Position numbers and translations under genes: made by a program. Shown piece by piece: positions 8,211 through 14,891 of a stretch of 15,292 nucleotides of DNA. The notes under the pieces were generated by a model. It did no database searches, was not told where the DNA came from, and saw only the letters and a list, made by a program, of their open reading frames with translations. Positions within the stretch are counted from its first letter, which is position 1. Each line of letters starts with the position of its first letter. Origin of the DNA: Rhodospirillales bacterium (lineage in GTDB: Bacteria; Pseudomonadota; Alphaproteobacteria; QKFK01; SZUA-500); the NCBI GenBank assembly GCA_003252195.1, contig QKFK01000021.1:1-15292 (forward strand). The letters run 5' to 3'.

Positions 8211-9068
8211 TTACCTTTGCTTACATTGACGAATACGTCTGTGTTTTCTTATTTCTTGTCGCAACCTTTTAAGCGCCCTACTGTCATCTCTCTTAGTTTT
8301 AAATCTATTATAATAATTGCGTAAAAGTCTTTTGTCTTTACGACTAGCACGGTTAATAATGCTATTACCGCTTGAATGCTTTGCGCGCTTATTATTTAAG
8401 AAATATTTCTTTGCATATTTTTTATTTTTACGCCCTTTTAAGCGGAATTTGCTGAAAAAACGTTTAATATTATTTTTACTAAATCCTTCAACAAGTCGTT
8501 GCTTAAATCTTTCTTGAATTCTAAGAGAACGCAAATAACGAAGCTTAACAACCATATATTTAATTGGGAAATATGAGCCAACCCATGATATTACAAAAAA
8601 CGGTATTGAGCCAATAAACATCATATACCATACAGGCCAGACCTCACGGGTAAAAGCCTTCATATCACCAGATAACACTGTTTTAGTAAGAGACTGAAAA
8701 AGTCTAATAAAATTCACATCAACATTAGTAGCATCATGACCCATCATAAAATGCCCAGCCTTTAATATTCCCCACCAAATAAAAGGGAATGTCCAAGGGT
8801 TACCGATTAATGTTCCAATTAAAGCTGCAATTATGCTTGAGCGAATACCCCAAGCAAACAAAGCTGCCAAAGCACAGTGAAAACCAACAAATGGAGTAAA
8901 AGATATAGCCACACCACAAGCAAAACCAGATGCAATTGAATAAGGTGTTCCAGGCATGCGTTGCAACCTTAAAGCAAAATACCTGCCTAATCTTTGCCAA
9001 CCAATACTTGGCCACAAAAATCCTTTTATTTTTTTTCCGAGAGTTTCTTTATTGCGGCGCCTAAACAT
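8211..9068 (-). CDS. DUF2062 membrane protein with a long basic C-terminal tail
   Basis: The first 170 residues match DUF2062 proteins: GTPYSIASGFACGVAISFTP, then GFHCALAALFAWGIRSSIIAA, then LIGNPWTFPFIWWGILKAG. They form about three membrane segments (roughly 45-65, 66-105, 145-168). The function of this family is not established. The remaining 111 residues (175-285) are exceptionally basic: 43 Lys/Arg against 6 Asp/Glu, with stretches such as GRKNKKYAKKY and KHRRIRQCKQR. This tail could bind nucleic acid or acidic phospholipid on the cytoplasmic side, but that is inference. The gene begins 6 bases after spoT and ends 3 bases before acpS, so it belongs to the same operon. A DUF2062 gene is a known companion of this alphaproteobacterial cluster. 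Confidence 0.85.
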   Translation of the reverse strand: MFRRRNKETLGKKIKGFLWPSIGWQRLGRYFALRLQRMPGTPYSIASGFACGVAISFTPFVGFHCALAALFAWGIRSSIIAALIGTLIGNPWTFPFIWWGILKAGHFMMGHDATNVDVNFIRLFQSLTKTVLSGDMKAFTREVWPVWYMMFIGSIPFFVISWVGSYFPIKYMVVKLRYLRSLRIQERFKQRLVEGFSKNNIKRFFSKFRLKGRKNKKYAKKYFLNNKRAKHSSGNSIINRASRKDKRLLRNYYNRFKTKRDDSRALKRLRQEIRKHRRIRQCKQR

Positions 9069-9074
9069 TTTTGT

Positions 9075-11207
9075 TTAGTTCCTAGCTCTGGTTACGGAGC
9101 TTACATCTCCTGTAGCCTTAAGAGCGGCAATAACATTTGAAAGGTGACGCAAATCTTTAACTTCAACGTCAACAATAAGCTCAAAAAAGCTACTTGTTCT
9201 ATTAACAATATTTAGGTTTGCGATATTTCCATAATGTTTAGCAATAACGTTTGACAATGTTGCCAAAGTTCCAGGCTCATTATTAAGAATAATCTTCAAT
9301 CTACCTAAATGTGCTTGTTCTTCAAGATCATCGCCCCAAGCAACATCAAGCCATCTTTCTGGCTCAGATGAGAATCTTTCAAGGGTTTTACAGTCAATAG
9401 TGTGAATAGTAACACCTTTACCTGTGGTAACGATACCAACAATTCTATCACCAGGCAATGGGTGACAGCACCCAGCAAAGTGAATTGCCATACCTGGGAT
9501 AAGCCCTTTAATCTTAACTGGATCGCCTTTTTTCTCTTTTCTGCGTCGTTTAAATGTCTCAACAACCTTAGTAAGAGTGCTAGTCTTAAGTCCTGGATAA
9601 ACAGCTTTAAGCACATCACCAGCAACAATCATTCCTTCGCCAACGCAAGCATATAAATCATCAATGGTTGCTTGCTTAAAATTGGCTAAAACGCCAGATA
9701 GACCTTTATCTGTTAGCTCACAATTTTCATTTTTAAATGAGCGTTGTAATAATTGCTTACCAAGCTCAAGATATTGTTCGCGCTTCTGCGTACGAACAAA
9801 CCTTCTAATAGCGGCTCTTGCCTTACCAGTTACAACAAACCTATCCCATTCAGGAGATGGAGTTTGAACCTTAGAGGTTAGAATATCAACTTGGTCACCA
9901 TTTCTTAAAATCGTGCGAAGAGGCTTAATTTCACCGTTAATTTTTGCGCCAACGCATTTATCACCCACCGCAGAGTGAACAGCATAAGCAAAGTCAACAG
10001 GAGTTGCACCACTTGGCAATGATATCAAATCACCTTTTGGTGTAAAGCAGAACACTTGGTCTTGATACATTTCAAGCTTAGTGTTTTCTAAAAACTCTTC
10101 TGGGTTAGAAGCTTGCTCTAAAATCTCTAACAACTCTCTAAGCCAACGGAAGCGTTTCCCATCAGTAATAGTACCTTGTTTATACACCCAGTGAGCAGCA
10201 ACACCCATCTCGGCGATTTCATGCATTTGCCTTGTGCGTATTTGTACTTCAATACGGGTTTTATAAGGTCCAATCACGCCTGTATGAAGTGACTGATAAC
10301 CATTTTGCTTTGGTGTTGAAATATAATCCTTAAAACGCCCTGGTATCATTGGGTATTTGCCATGGATACAACCCAAAGCATGATAACAAGCTGTTATATC
10401 ATCAACGATGATTCTAAAAGCCATAATATCTGAAAGTTGTTCAAAGGTAGAATTATTCTTCTGCATTTTTCGCCAGATAGAATAAGGTGTTTTTTCTCTT
10501 CCTGTAACCTCAGCAACAATGCCATTATCTGCCATGTCTTTGTTAAGCGTTTCAAGAATCTTAGGAACAACAGTCTCGCCTTTTTCACGCAAAAAGTCTA
10601 AACGAGTTATAATTGAATCATATGCATCAGGATAAAGCTCTTTAAATGCAATAGCCTCGAGCTCTGTTTTAATCTCTTGCATACCAATACGCTCAGCTAA
10701 AGGAGCATATATATCCATAGTCTCTTTAGCAATGCGTTGTCTTTTTTCGGGCTTACTAATAAAGTGAAGCGTGCGCATATTGTGCAAGCGGTCAGCTAAC
10801 TTAACTAACAACACACGAATATCTTCAGACATAGCAAGAACTAATTTTCTAAAGTTCTCTGCTTGCTTTTGTTGTTGCGTGTTAATCTTCAGCCTTGCCA
10901 ACTTGGTTACACCATCAACCAAATTAGCCACCTCTGTGCCAAATAGCTCTTTTATTTCATCATAGGTTGTTTCGGTATCTTCAACAGTATCATGCAATAA
11001 ACCAGTAATGATAGAGGCGGTATCTAACTTAAATTCAGTTAAGATACCAGCCACTTCAACTGGGTGAGAAAAATATGGATCACCTGAGGCTCTGAGCTGA
11101 GAACCATGTTTTTTAACCGCAAAAACATAGGCGCGATTAAGCGCATCCTCATCAACATCAGGATCATAAGTTTTTACACGTTCTACTAACTCAAATTGCC
11201 TTAACAT
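9075..11207 (-). CDS. Bifunctional (p)ppGpp synthetase/hydrolase (RelA/SpoT family)
   Basis: This enzyme makes and destroys the alarmone (p)ppGpp in the stringent response. In 710 residues it has an intact HD hydrolase domain (GLLHD with H72-D73, the following E76-D77, and DRLHNMR with D139). The synthetase domain has RFKD (291-294), typical of bifunctional enzymes, and PKQNGYQSLHT. A TGS domain follows (about 384-444, FCFTPKGDLISLPSGATPVD), then the HFAGCCHPLPGD motif (576-587) and a C-terminal ACT domain (about 636-708). Both activities therefore look intact, as expected for the single long RSH enzyme of Alphaproteobacteria, often called rsh, relA or spoT. I chose ATG at 11205-11207 because it gives the family start MLRQFELVERV and has AGAGG four bases upstream; an in-frame TTG lies seven codons earlier. 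rpoZ precedes it by about 83 bases. Confidence 0.95.
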   Translation of the reverse strand: MLRQFELVERVKTYDPDVDEDALNRAYVFAVKKHGSQLRASGDPYFSHPVEVAGILTEFKLDTASIITGLLHDTVEDTETTYDEIKELFGTEVANLVDGVTKLARLKINTQQQKQAENFRKLVLAMSEDIRVLLVKLADRLHNMRTLHFISKPEKRQRIAKETMDIYAPLAERIGMQEIKTELEAIAFKELYPDAYDSIITRLDFLREKGETVVPKILETLNKDMADNGIVAEVTGREKTPYSIWRKMQKNNSTFEQLSDIMAFRIIVDDITACYHALGCIHGKYPMIPGRFKDYISTPKQNGYQSLHTGVIGPYKTRIEVQIRTRQMHEIAEMGVAAHWVYKQGTITDGKRFRWLRELLEILEQASNPEEFLENTKLEMYQDQVFCFTPKGDLISLPSGATPVDFAYAVHSAVGDKCVGAKINGEIKPLRTILRNGDQVDILTSKVQTPSPEWDRFVVTGKARAAIRRFVRTQKREQYLELGKQLLQRSFKNENCELTDKGLSGVLANFKQATIDDLYACVGEGMIVAGDVLKAVYPGLKTSTLTKVVETFKRRRKEKKGDPVKIKGLIPGMAIHFAGCCHPLPGDRIVGIVTTGKGVTIHTIDCKTLERFSSEPERWLDVAWGDDLEEQAHLGRLKIILNNEPGTLATLSNVIAKHYGNIANLNIVNRTSSFFELIVDVEVKDLRHLSNVIAALKATGDVSSVTRARN

Positions 11208-11211
11208 AGCA

Positions 11212-11216
11212 CCTCT
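11212..11216 (-). promoter_or_regulatory. Ribosome-binding site that fixes the RSH start
   Basis: On the minus strand AGAGG is followed by four bases and ATG (11205-11207). It lies inside any longer reading frame starting at the upstream TTG (11226-11228), which has no comparable site. This supports the shorter protein. Confidence 0.55.
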
Positions 11217-11290
11217 GATGACAAACAACGCTACCTATAATAAATATAGGTATAATATATCAGAAAAACAGTTTGTTTTTCTAAAAAAAA

Positions 11291-11743
11291 CTACTCTTCG
11301 TCGTCGAAGCCCATATCGTCTTCGTCCATCATATCTGCGAAGCTTTCATCGCCATCTTCATCCGAAGCATAATCTTCTTCAGCGCCTTCTTCGCCCATGC
11401 CTTCTTCGCCCATTACAGCGTTTTTAGCAATAAGGTCTGCAAATTCGCTTTCTAATGAAGCAAGTTCTTTTTCAGCAGCCAAAATTTCTAATTCTTCTTC
11501 TTCAGGCTCTTCTGTCTCAACATAAGTCTGCATACCCATTACTAATGATTTTTGCAATTCATCAATGCTAACTGTTTCATCAGCAATTTCTCTTAATGAA
11601 ATAACAGGGTTTTTATCATTATCTCTATCAATAGTAAGAGCTGCGCCAGATGTAATATCTCTTGCTCTTTGTGAAGCTACTAATACTAGCTCAAAGCGGT
11701 TAGGAATTTTTACAACGCAATCTTCAACTGTTACACGTGCCAT
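11291..11743 (-). CDS. rpoZ: RNA polymerase omega subunit with long acidic tail
   Basis: Omega helps fold and hold the beta' subunit and forms part of a ppGpp site in many proteobacterial polymerases. The first 70 residues show the family core: MARVTVEDCVVKIPNRFELV, SQRARDITSG, and the NPVISLREIADETVSIDEL block. The protein is 150 residues, against about 91 in E. coli. The excess is an acidic tail: residues 76-150 carry 34 Asp/Glu and only two Lys. The tail includes a tandem MGEEG-MGEEG encoded by a perfect 15-bp repeat. Acidic extensions of omega are usual in Alphaproteobacteria, though the sequence is low-complexity. An AGAGAGA run precedes the ATG. It sits directly upstream of the ppGpp synthetase gene, the conserved arrangement. 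Confidence 0.95.
   Translation of the reverse strand: MARVTVEDCVVKIPNRFELVLVASQRARDITSGAALTIDRDNDKNPVISLREIADETVSIDELQKSLVMGMQTYVETEEPEEEELEILAAEKELASLESEFADLIAKNAVMGEEGMGEEGAEEDYASDEDGDESFADMMDEDDMGFDDEE
11384..11413. repeat. Perfect 15-bp tandem duplication inside rpoZ
   Basis: The 15-mer GCCTTCTTCGCCCAT occurs at 11384-11398 and again, with no mismatch, at 11399-11413. On the coding strand it adds five codons (Met-Gly-Glu-Glu-Gly) without shifting the frame. Identity at every synonymous position suggests recent slippage or duplication. Confidence 0.9.
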
Positions 11744-11789
11744 TATTTTCTCTCTTTAATTAAAGTTATTATCGTCCAGACAATAGGGT

Positions 11790-11816
11790 TATATACCTTG
11801 ATTTTTATAAAAGCAA
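11790..11816 (-). promoter_or_regulatory. Candidate rpoZ promoter
   Basis: In the 171-base gap between folK and rpoZ the minus strand has TTGCTT (11811-11816) and TATATA (11790-11795), with a 15-base spacer. This would give a leader of roughly 40 bases before the rpoZ ATG. The spacer is short, so this is tentative. The gap is otherwise AT-rich with repeated ATATTTAAG (11878-11886, 11898-11906) and no clear terminator for folK. Confidence 0.25.
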
Positions 11817-11914
11817 AAGTTTTTATATTTAACAAAAGCACAAACCGCACAAACACTAGCTTTTTTTAACAAAATTTATATTTAAGCAAAAAAGCAAATA
11901 TTTAAGTTAAAAGG

Positions 11915-12427
11915 CTATTTTGAGGCGAATCTATCAGAATAATCGCTCAAAGTCATTATTTTTTGCTCTGGTGGAATGGTTTTAATCAATTCCAACACAT
12001 TTTTATTACTTATTGGGTGAGACCAATTAAGTGCAATATCTTTAATTGGCAACAGCACAAATGCCCTGTCATGCATTCTTGGGTGTGGTAGATTTAAATC
12101 ACCTTCACATACAACACCATTATAATCGATTAAATCCAAATCAATTGGCCTTGCTTCATTTGTAATATTTCTTACTCTACCGAGCTCAGCTTCCACTTTA
12201 TGTAATACAGCAAGCAAATCACGAGGAAACAAATCTGTCTCAACTTCTGCCACCGCATTATAAAACCATGGTTGCTCAGATACAGGCACTGGCTCTGTTC
12301 TATACCAATTAGAGATTTGCTTAATACTAACACCATTTTCATTTAACATAGACAATGCTTTTAAGCATATATCCAAGCATGAAGTGCCTTGTTTGCTCAA
12401 ATTAGAGCCAATAGCAATAATAATCAT
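11915..12427 (-). CDS. folK: 2-amino-4-hydroxy-6-hydroxymethyldihydropteridine pyrophosphokinase
   Basis: FolK transfers pyrophosphate from ATP to 6-hydroxymethyl-7,8-dihydropterin in folate synthesis. The 170-residue protein starts with MIIIAIGSNL and has WYRTEPVPVSEQPWFYNAV (pterin side). The Mg/ATP motif RPIDLDLIDYNG carries D96 and D98, and the signature LPHPRMHDRAFVLLP spans 113-127. Length and motifs are normal. It is the first minus-strand gene after the divergent region, and in Alphaproteobacteria it commonly precedes rpoZ. The 171-base gap to rpoZ allows either readthrough or a separate promoter. An AGAGAAAG run before the ATG is the likely ribosome-binding site. Confidence 0.95.
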   Translation of the reverse strand: MIIIAIGSNLSKQGTSCLDICLKALSMLNENGVSIKQISNWYRTEPVPVSEQPWFYNAVAEVETDLFPRDLLAVLHKVEAELGRVRNITNEARPIDLDLIDYNGVVCEGDLNLPHPRMHDRAFVLLPIKDIALNWSHPISNKNVLELIKTIPPEQKIMTLSDYSDRFASK

Positions 12428-12446
12428 ATATCTTTCTCTTAACCCA

Positions 12447-12476
12447 AATAACGAAAAGCTTTGTAATAATAGTCAA
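12447..12476 (-). promoter_or_regulatory. Candidate folK promoter in the divergent region
   Basis: On the minus strand TTGACT (12471-12476, five of six to the -35 consensus) is followed after 18 bases by GTTATT (12447-12452). The start would fall near 12440, giving a very short leader before folK. The divergent region 12428-12566 must also hold the promoter of the plus-strand NYN gene, but I see no good -35/-10 pair for it. Confidence 0.3.
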
Positions 12477-12566
12477 TTTCAGTAATAATATAGCTCAAAT
12501 ACTTTTTTTTATAATTTTGATTACTATATACAACATTACAACATATTTTATAAGGATATTTTTAAA

Positions 12567-13154
12567 ATGATAAGCTACAGTGAAGAAAAAGTTGCCCTTT
12601 TTATTGATGGCTCTAATTTATATGCTGCCGCAAAAAATTTAAATTTCGATATTGATTACAAAAAGCTCCTTACATTTTTTGCATCTAAAGGCAAATTAGT
12701 TCGCGCTTTTTATTACACCGCTATAATTGAAGATCAAGATTACTCCCCTATTCGTCCACTTGTAGATTGGTTAGATTATAATGGCTACACCATGGTAACC
12801 AAACCAACCAAAGAATTTACAGATTCCGCAGGAAGACGCAAAATCAAAGGCAATATGGACATTGAAATTGCGGTTGATGTAATGGAAATGGCAGAACATC
12901 TTGACCACATTATTTTATTCTCTGGCGATGGCGATTTTAGAAGCTTGATTGAAGCAGTGCAACGCAAGGGCGTTCGTGTTACTGTGGTTAGCTCTGTTAA
13001 AACCCAACCTCCAATGGTTGCTGATGAGCTTCGCCGTCAAGCAGATTTCTTTGAAGAGCTTGATAATTTAAGAAGCGAAATTGGTCGTAGCCCAAATAAC
13101 ACCGAAATTCCATCAATCATGGAATATGACATCGAGTACGATACGGAAAAATAA
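12567..13154 (+). CDS. NYN-domain (LabA/DUF88-type) putative ribonuclease
   Basis: This 195-residue protein has the PIN-like NYN fold, which usually binds a metal and cuts RNA. The acidic cluster is visible: D14 in VALFIDGSNLY, D98 and D104 in GNMDIEIAVDVMEM, and D121/D123 in FSGDGDFRSLI. The GVRVTVVSS strand and DELRRQADFF end complete the LabA-type domain. The C-terminal 25 residues are acidic and probably disordered. Substrate and role are unknown; members of this family beside uracil-DNA glycosylase, smpB and folK are usual in Alphaproteobacteria. AAGGA about 9 bases before ATG is the ribosome-binding site. It begins a four-gene plus-strand run. Confidence 0.88.
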   Translation: MISYSEEKVALFIDGSNLYAAAKNLNFDIDYKKLLTFFASKGKLVRAFYYTAIIEDQDYSPIRPLVDWLDYNGYTMVTKPTKEFTDSAGRRKIKGNMDIEIAVDVMEMAEHLDHIILFSGDGDFRSLIEAVQRKGVRVTVVSSVKTQPPMVADELRRQADFFEELDNLRSEIGRSPNNTEIPSIMEYDIEYDTEK

Positions 13155-13157
13155 TCA

Positions 13158-13793
13158 ATGCAAGCACCATCAAAAGATTGCTCACTTTGCCCAAGATTGT
13201 ATCAATTCAGGCAAGATAACATAGCCTTATATCCTAATTTCCATAATGCACCAGTGCCAGCATTTGGCAATTTAGATGCAGAAATATTAGTAGTCGGTTT
13301 AGCCCCAGGGCTAAAAGGAGCTAACCAAACTGGTCGCCCTTTTACTAGGGATTATGCAGGTATATTGCTTTACAATGCATTGTTAGAGCTTGGGCTTGCT
13401 AAAGGCGAATATAAAGAAAGAGCAGACGATGGCCTAGAGCTTATCAATTGTCGCATTACTAACGCTGTGCGTTGTGTGCCTCCACAAAACAAAGTTACAG
13501 GAGAAGAAACATCTACCTGCGGTCAATTTCTAAGAGATGAAATCTCATCAATGAAAAACCTTAAAGTTATAATCTCATTAGGGCTAGTTTCGCATAATGC
13601 AGTTTTATCAATATTAGGGGTAAAAAAATCTGCACATAAATTTGGTCACGGCAACATTCATAAGATAGAATTTGCAGGCAAGAACATAACCCTAGCGGAT
13701 ACTTATCACTCGTCTCGCTATAACGTAAACACCAATCGCATCACTTATGAGATGTTTCTAGATGTATTTAAAAAAGCTAAAGCTTTAGTTTAA
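13158..13793 (+). CDS. Uracil-DNA glycosylase, family 5 (UDGb)-like, with iron-sulfur cysteines
   Basis: This 211-residue enzyme should excise uracil and related deaminated bases from DNA, starting base-excision repair. Motif A is GLAPG (47-51), followed by GANQTGRPFTRDYAG, the pattern of family 5 (UDGb) rather than family 4. Motif B reads TYHSSRYNVNT (H184-S185-S186), where many relatives have HPS. Four cysteines, C8, C11, C106 and C121, sit where this superfamily holds a 4Fe-4S cluster. Motif A has no acidic residue in the water-activating place, as is normal for family 5. It starts 3 bases after the NYN gene and ends 2 bases before the next gene, so it lies in one operon; its own ribosome-binding site is poor, suggesting coupling. 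Confidence 0.88.
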   Translation: MQAPSKDCSLCPRLYQFRQDNIALYPNFHNAPVPAFGNLDAEILVVGLAPGLKGANQTGRPFTRDYAGILLYNALLELGLAKGEYKERADDGLELINCRITNAVRCVPPQNKVTGEETSTCGQFLRDEISSMKNLKVIISLGLVSHNAVLSILGVKKSAHKFGHGNIHKIEFAGKNITLADTYHSSRYNVNTNRITYEMFLDVFKKAKALV

Positions 13794-13795
13794 AA

Positions 13796-14329
13796 ATGAA
13801 AAAAGATAAGAAAAATATATTAGAATTACTCAAGCCAGAAAGAAGCAATCAAACCAGAGATGATTTGAAAGATTTTTGTGGCAAAAAGAATGATATATAT
13901 CTTGAATTATATGACGAGATGTCAAAAAAGCCCCCTAAAAAGGCTCTAAATACATTATCATTTTCTTGGGGAATATTCTTTGCAGGGCCTATATGGTTCT
14001 TTTATAGAAAGATGCGTAAATTAGGGCTAATTTACCTTATAATATATCTATCTGTTAACTACGCTTTTGATAATGCGGGCTGGATAATAAATGGTGCATT
14101 AATGGGCACTCTTGGAGAGAGCCTTTATATTAAGCACGCCTTGGCTTTTATAGCACAAGCAGATAAGATGGGGCTTAAAGGACAGCACCGCCAAAATTTT
14201 CTAAAAAACAAAGGTGGCACCTCAAAATGGGTGGTTAGAATATGCGTATTTATATTTATAATAGCCTTTATAATCGCCTGCATTGCCTCATATGAAATGG
14301 CTCATATGTTTGATGGTGATATGTATTAG
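13796..14329 (+). CDS. DUF2628-like small membrane protein
   Basis: This is a 177-residue protein with a charged N-terminal 50 residues and about four hydrophobic segments (roughly 55-69, 75-92, 95-108, 145-165). The stretch LSFSWGIFFAGPIWFFYRKM resembles the start of DUF2628 domains, whose function is not known; that assignment rests on my recognition of this pattern only. The segment WVVRICVFIFIIAFIIACIA is the clearest membrane helix. The start ATG lies 2 bases after the glycosylase stop, so translation is probably coupled. There is no link visible between this protein and DNA repair other than position. Confidence 0.7.
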   Translation: MKKDKKNILELLKPERSNQTRDDLKDFCGKKNDIYLELYDEMSKKPPKKALNTLSFSWGIFFAGPIWFFYRKMRKLGLIYLIIYLSVNYAFDNAGWIINGALMGTLGESLYIKHALAFIAQADKMGLKGQHRQNFLKNKGGTSKWVVRICVFIFIIAFIIACIASYEMAHMFDGDMY

Positions 14330-14337
14330 AGGATAAA

Positions 14338-14592
14338 ATGAACATAGAAGAAGAAATAAAAGCTATAAAAGAGAGAAATTCCAAAGTTGAATTAGATAAA
14401 GCATGGGAGACCTCCAAGACAAGAAAAGTCTCTATTGCTCTACTTACATATTTAGTAATGGTTAGCATAATGTATTCACTAAAAATGCAACAACCATTTA
14501 TTAGCTCAATCATACCAACAATTGGCTTCTTATTATCAACACTAAGCGCAAACCTACTAAAGCAAATATGGGTTAAATATATGTCAAAATAG
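14338..14592 (+). CDS. Small two-helix membrane protein of unknown function
   Basis: This 84-residue protein has a charged, probably helical N-terminus (MNIEEEIKAIKERNSKVELD), a conserved-looking KAWETSKTRK, and two membrane segments (about 31-47 and 52-70). The tail is basic. I cannot name a family, though the pattern looks like a compact, conserved small membrane protein. A strong AGAGGA at 14328-14333 lies 4 bases before the ATG and overlaps the stop of the preceding gene, which supports real translation. It ends the plus-strand run; no terminator with a T-tract on the plus strand follows. Confidence 0.7.
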   Translation: MNIEEEIKAIKERNSKVELDKAWETSKTRKVSIALLTYLVMVSIMYSLKMQQPFISSIIPTIGFLLSTLSANLLKQIWVKYMSK

Positions 14593-14645
14593 CTAGTTTA
14601 AATTATAAATACATGACGAAGCAAAAAATGCCGTAAGGAAGAACT

Positions 14646-14725
14646 AAAAAAACTAAATATAAAATTTGGATGCGATATTTAGCAGTAGGAGCGTACAATT
14701 TATAATGGAGCCACAAATAGTACGT
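14646..14725 (-). ncRNA. Candidate small RNA or duplicated terminator element, distal copy
   Basis: Read on the smpB strand, this 80-nt copy begins ACGTACTATTTGT (14725-14713) and contains CTCCTA (14691-14686). It ends in the hairpin CTAAATAT-14 nt-ATATTTAG (14682-14653), followed at once by seven T (14652-14646). A second possible stem, CGTAC/GTACG, joins 14720-14724 to 14692-14696. CTCCT resembles the 16S anti-Shine-Dalgarno sequence, as in loops of known alphaproteobacterial small RNAs. No own promoter is convincing, so it may be made from the smpB transcript. It may instead be only a terminator. Confidence 0.35.
14653..14682 (-). terminator. AT-rich hairpin with T7 tract, distal
   Basis: A perfect 8-bp stem, CTAAATAT with ATATTTAG, is followed on the minus strand by seven T at 14652-14646. 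The stem has little GC, so termination would be weaker than at 2241-2268. Confidence 0.5.
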
Positions 14726-14756
14726 GACTGAAATAAAATAAACACGACTAAAAACC

Positions 14757-14891
14757 AAAAAAACTAAATCTACAAAATGTGATATTTGTAGAAAATATTA
14801 GGAGTTCAAGTGACGGATTGCTGAATGTACAATAAGTACATGAGTAGATACATCACGTAGGAACGACGACATAGTTATACAAATAGCACGT
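14757..14891 (-). ncRNA. Candidate small RNA or duplicated terminator element, smpB-proximal copy
   Basis: Read on the smpB strand, this 135-nt copy begins right after the smpB stop with ACGTGCTATTTGT (14891-14879). It has a hairpin ATGTAC-TTATT-GTACAT (14841-14825) and two motifs, TTCCTA (14863-14858) and CTCCTA (14804-14799). It ends in a compound stem: outer CTAA/TTAG and inner CTACAAA-8 nt-TTTGTAG (14791-14770), then seven T (14763-14757). The inner stem differs from that of the distal copy but pairs fully, so structure seems kept while sequence changed. It would be a 3'-UTR product of smpB if stable. Confidence 0.35.
14764..14801 (-). terminator. AT-rich compound hairpin with T7 tract, proximal to smpB
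   Basis: CTAA (14801-14798) pairs with TTAG (14767-14764) around the inner stem CTACAAA/TTTGTAG, and seven T follow at 14763-14757. It is the first plausible end point of the smpB transcript. Confidence 0.5.

Noticed and set aside
11218..11427. A 69-codon plus-strand frame across the rpoZ-RSH junction rich in Arg, Leu and Pro.
   Set aside because: It is the antisense reading of the acidic omega tail, which explains its odd composition.
11878..11906. Repeated ATATTTAAG in the folK-rpoZ gap as binding sites or iterons.
   Set aside because: Only two exact copies in very AT-rich DNA, without regular spacing or a partner gene.
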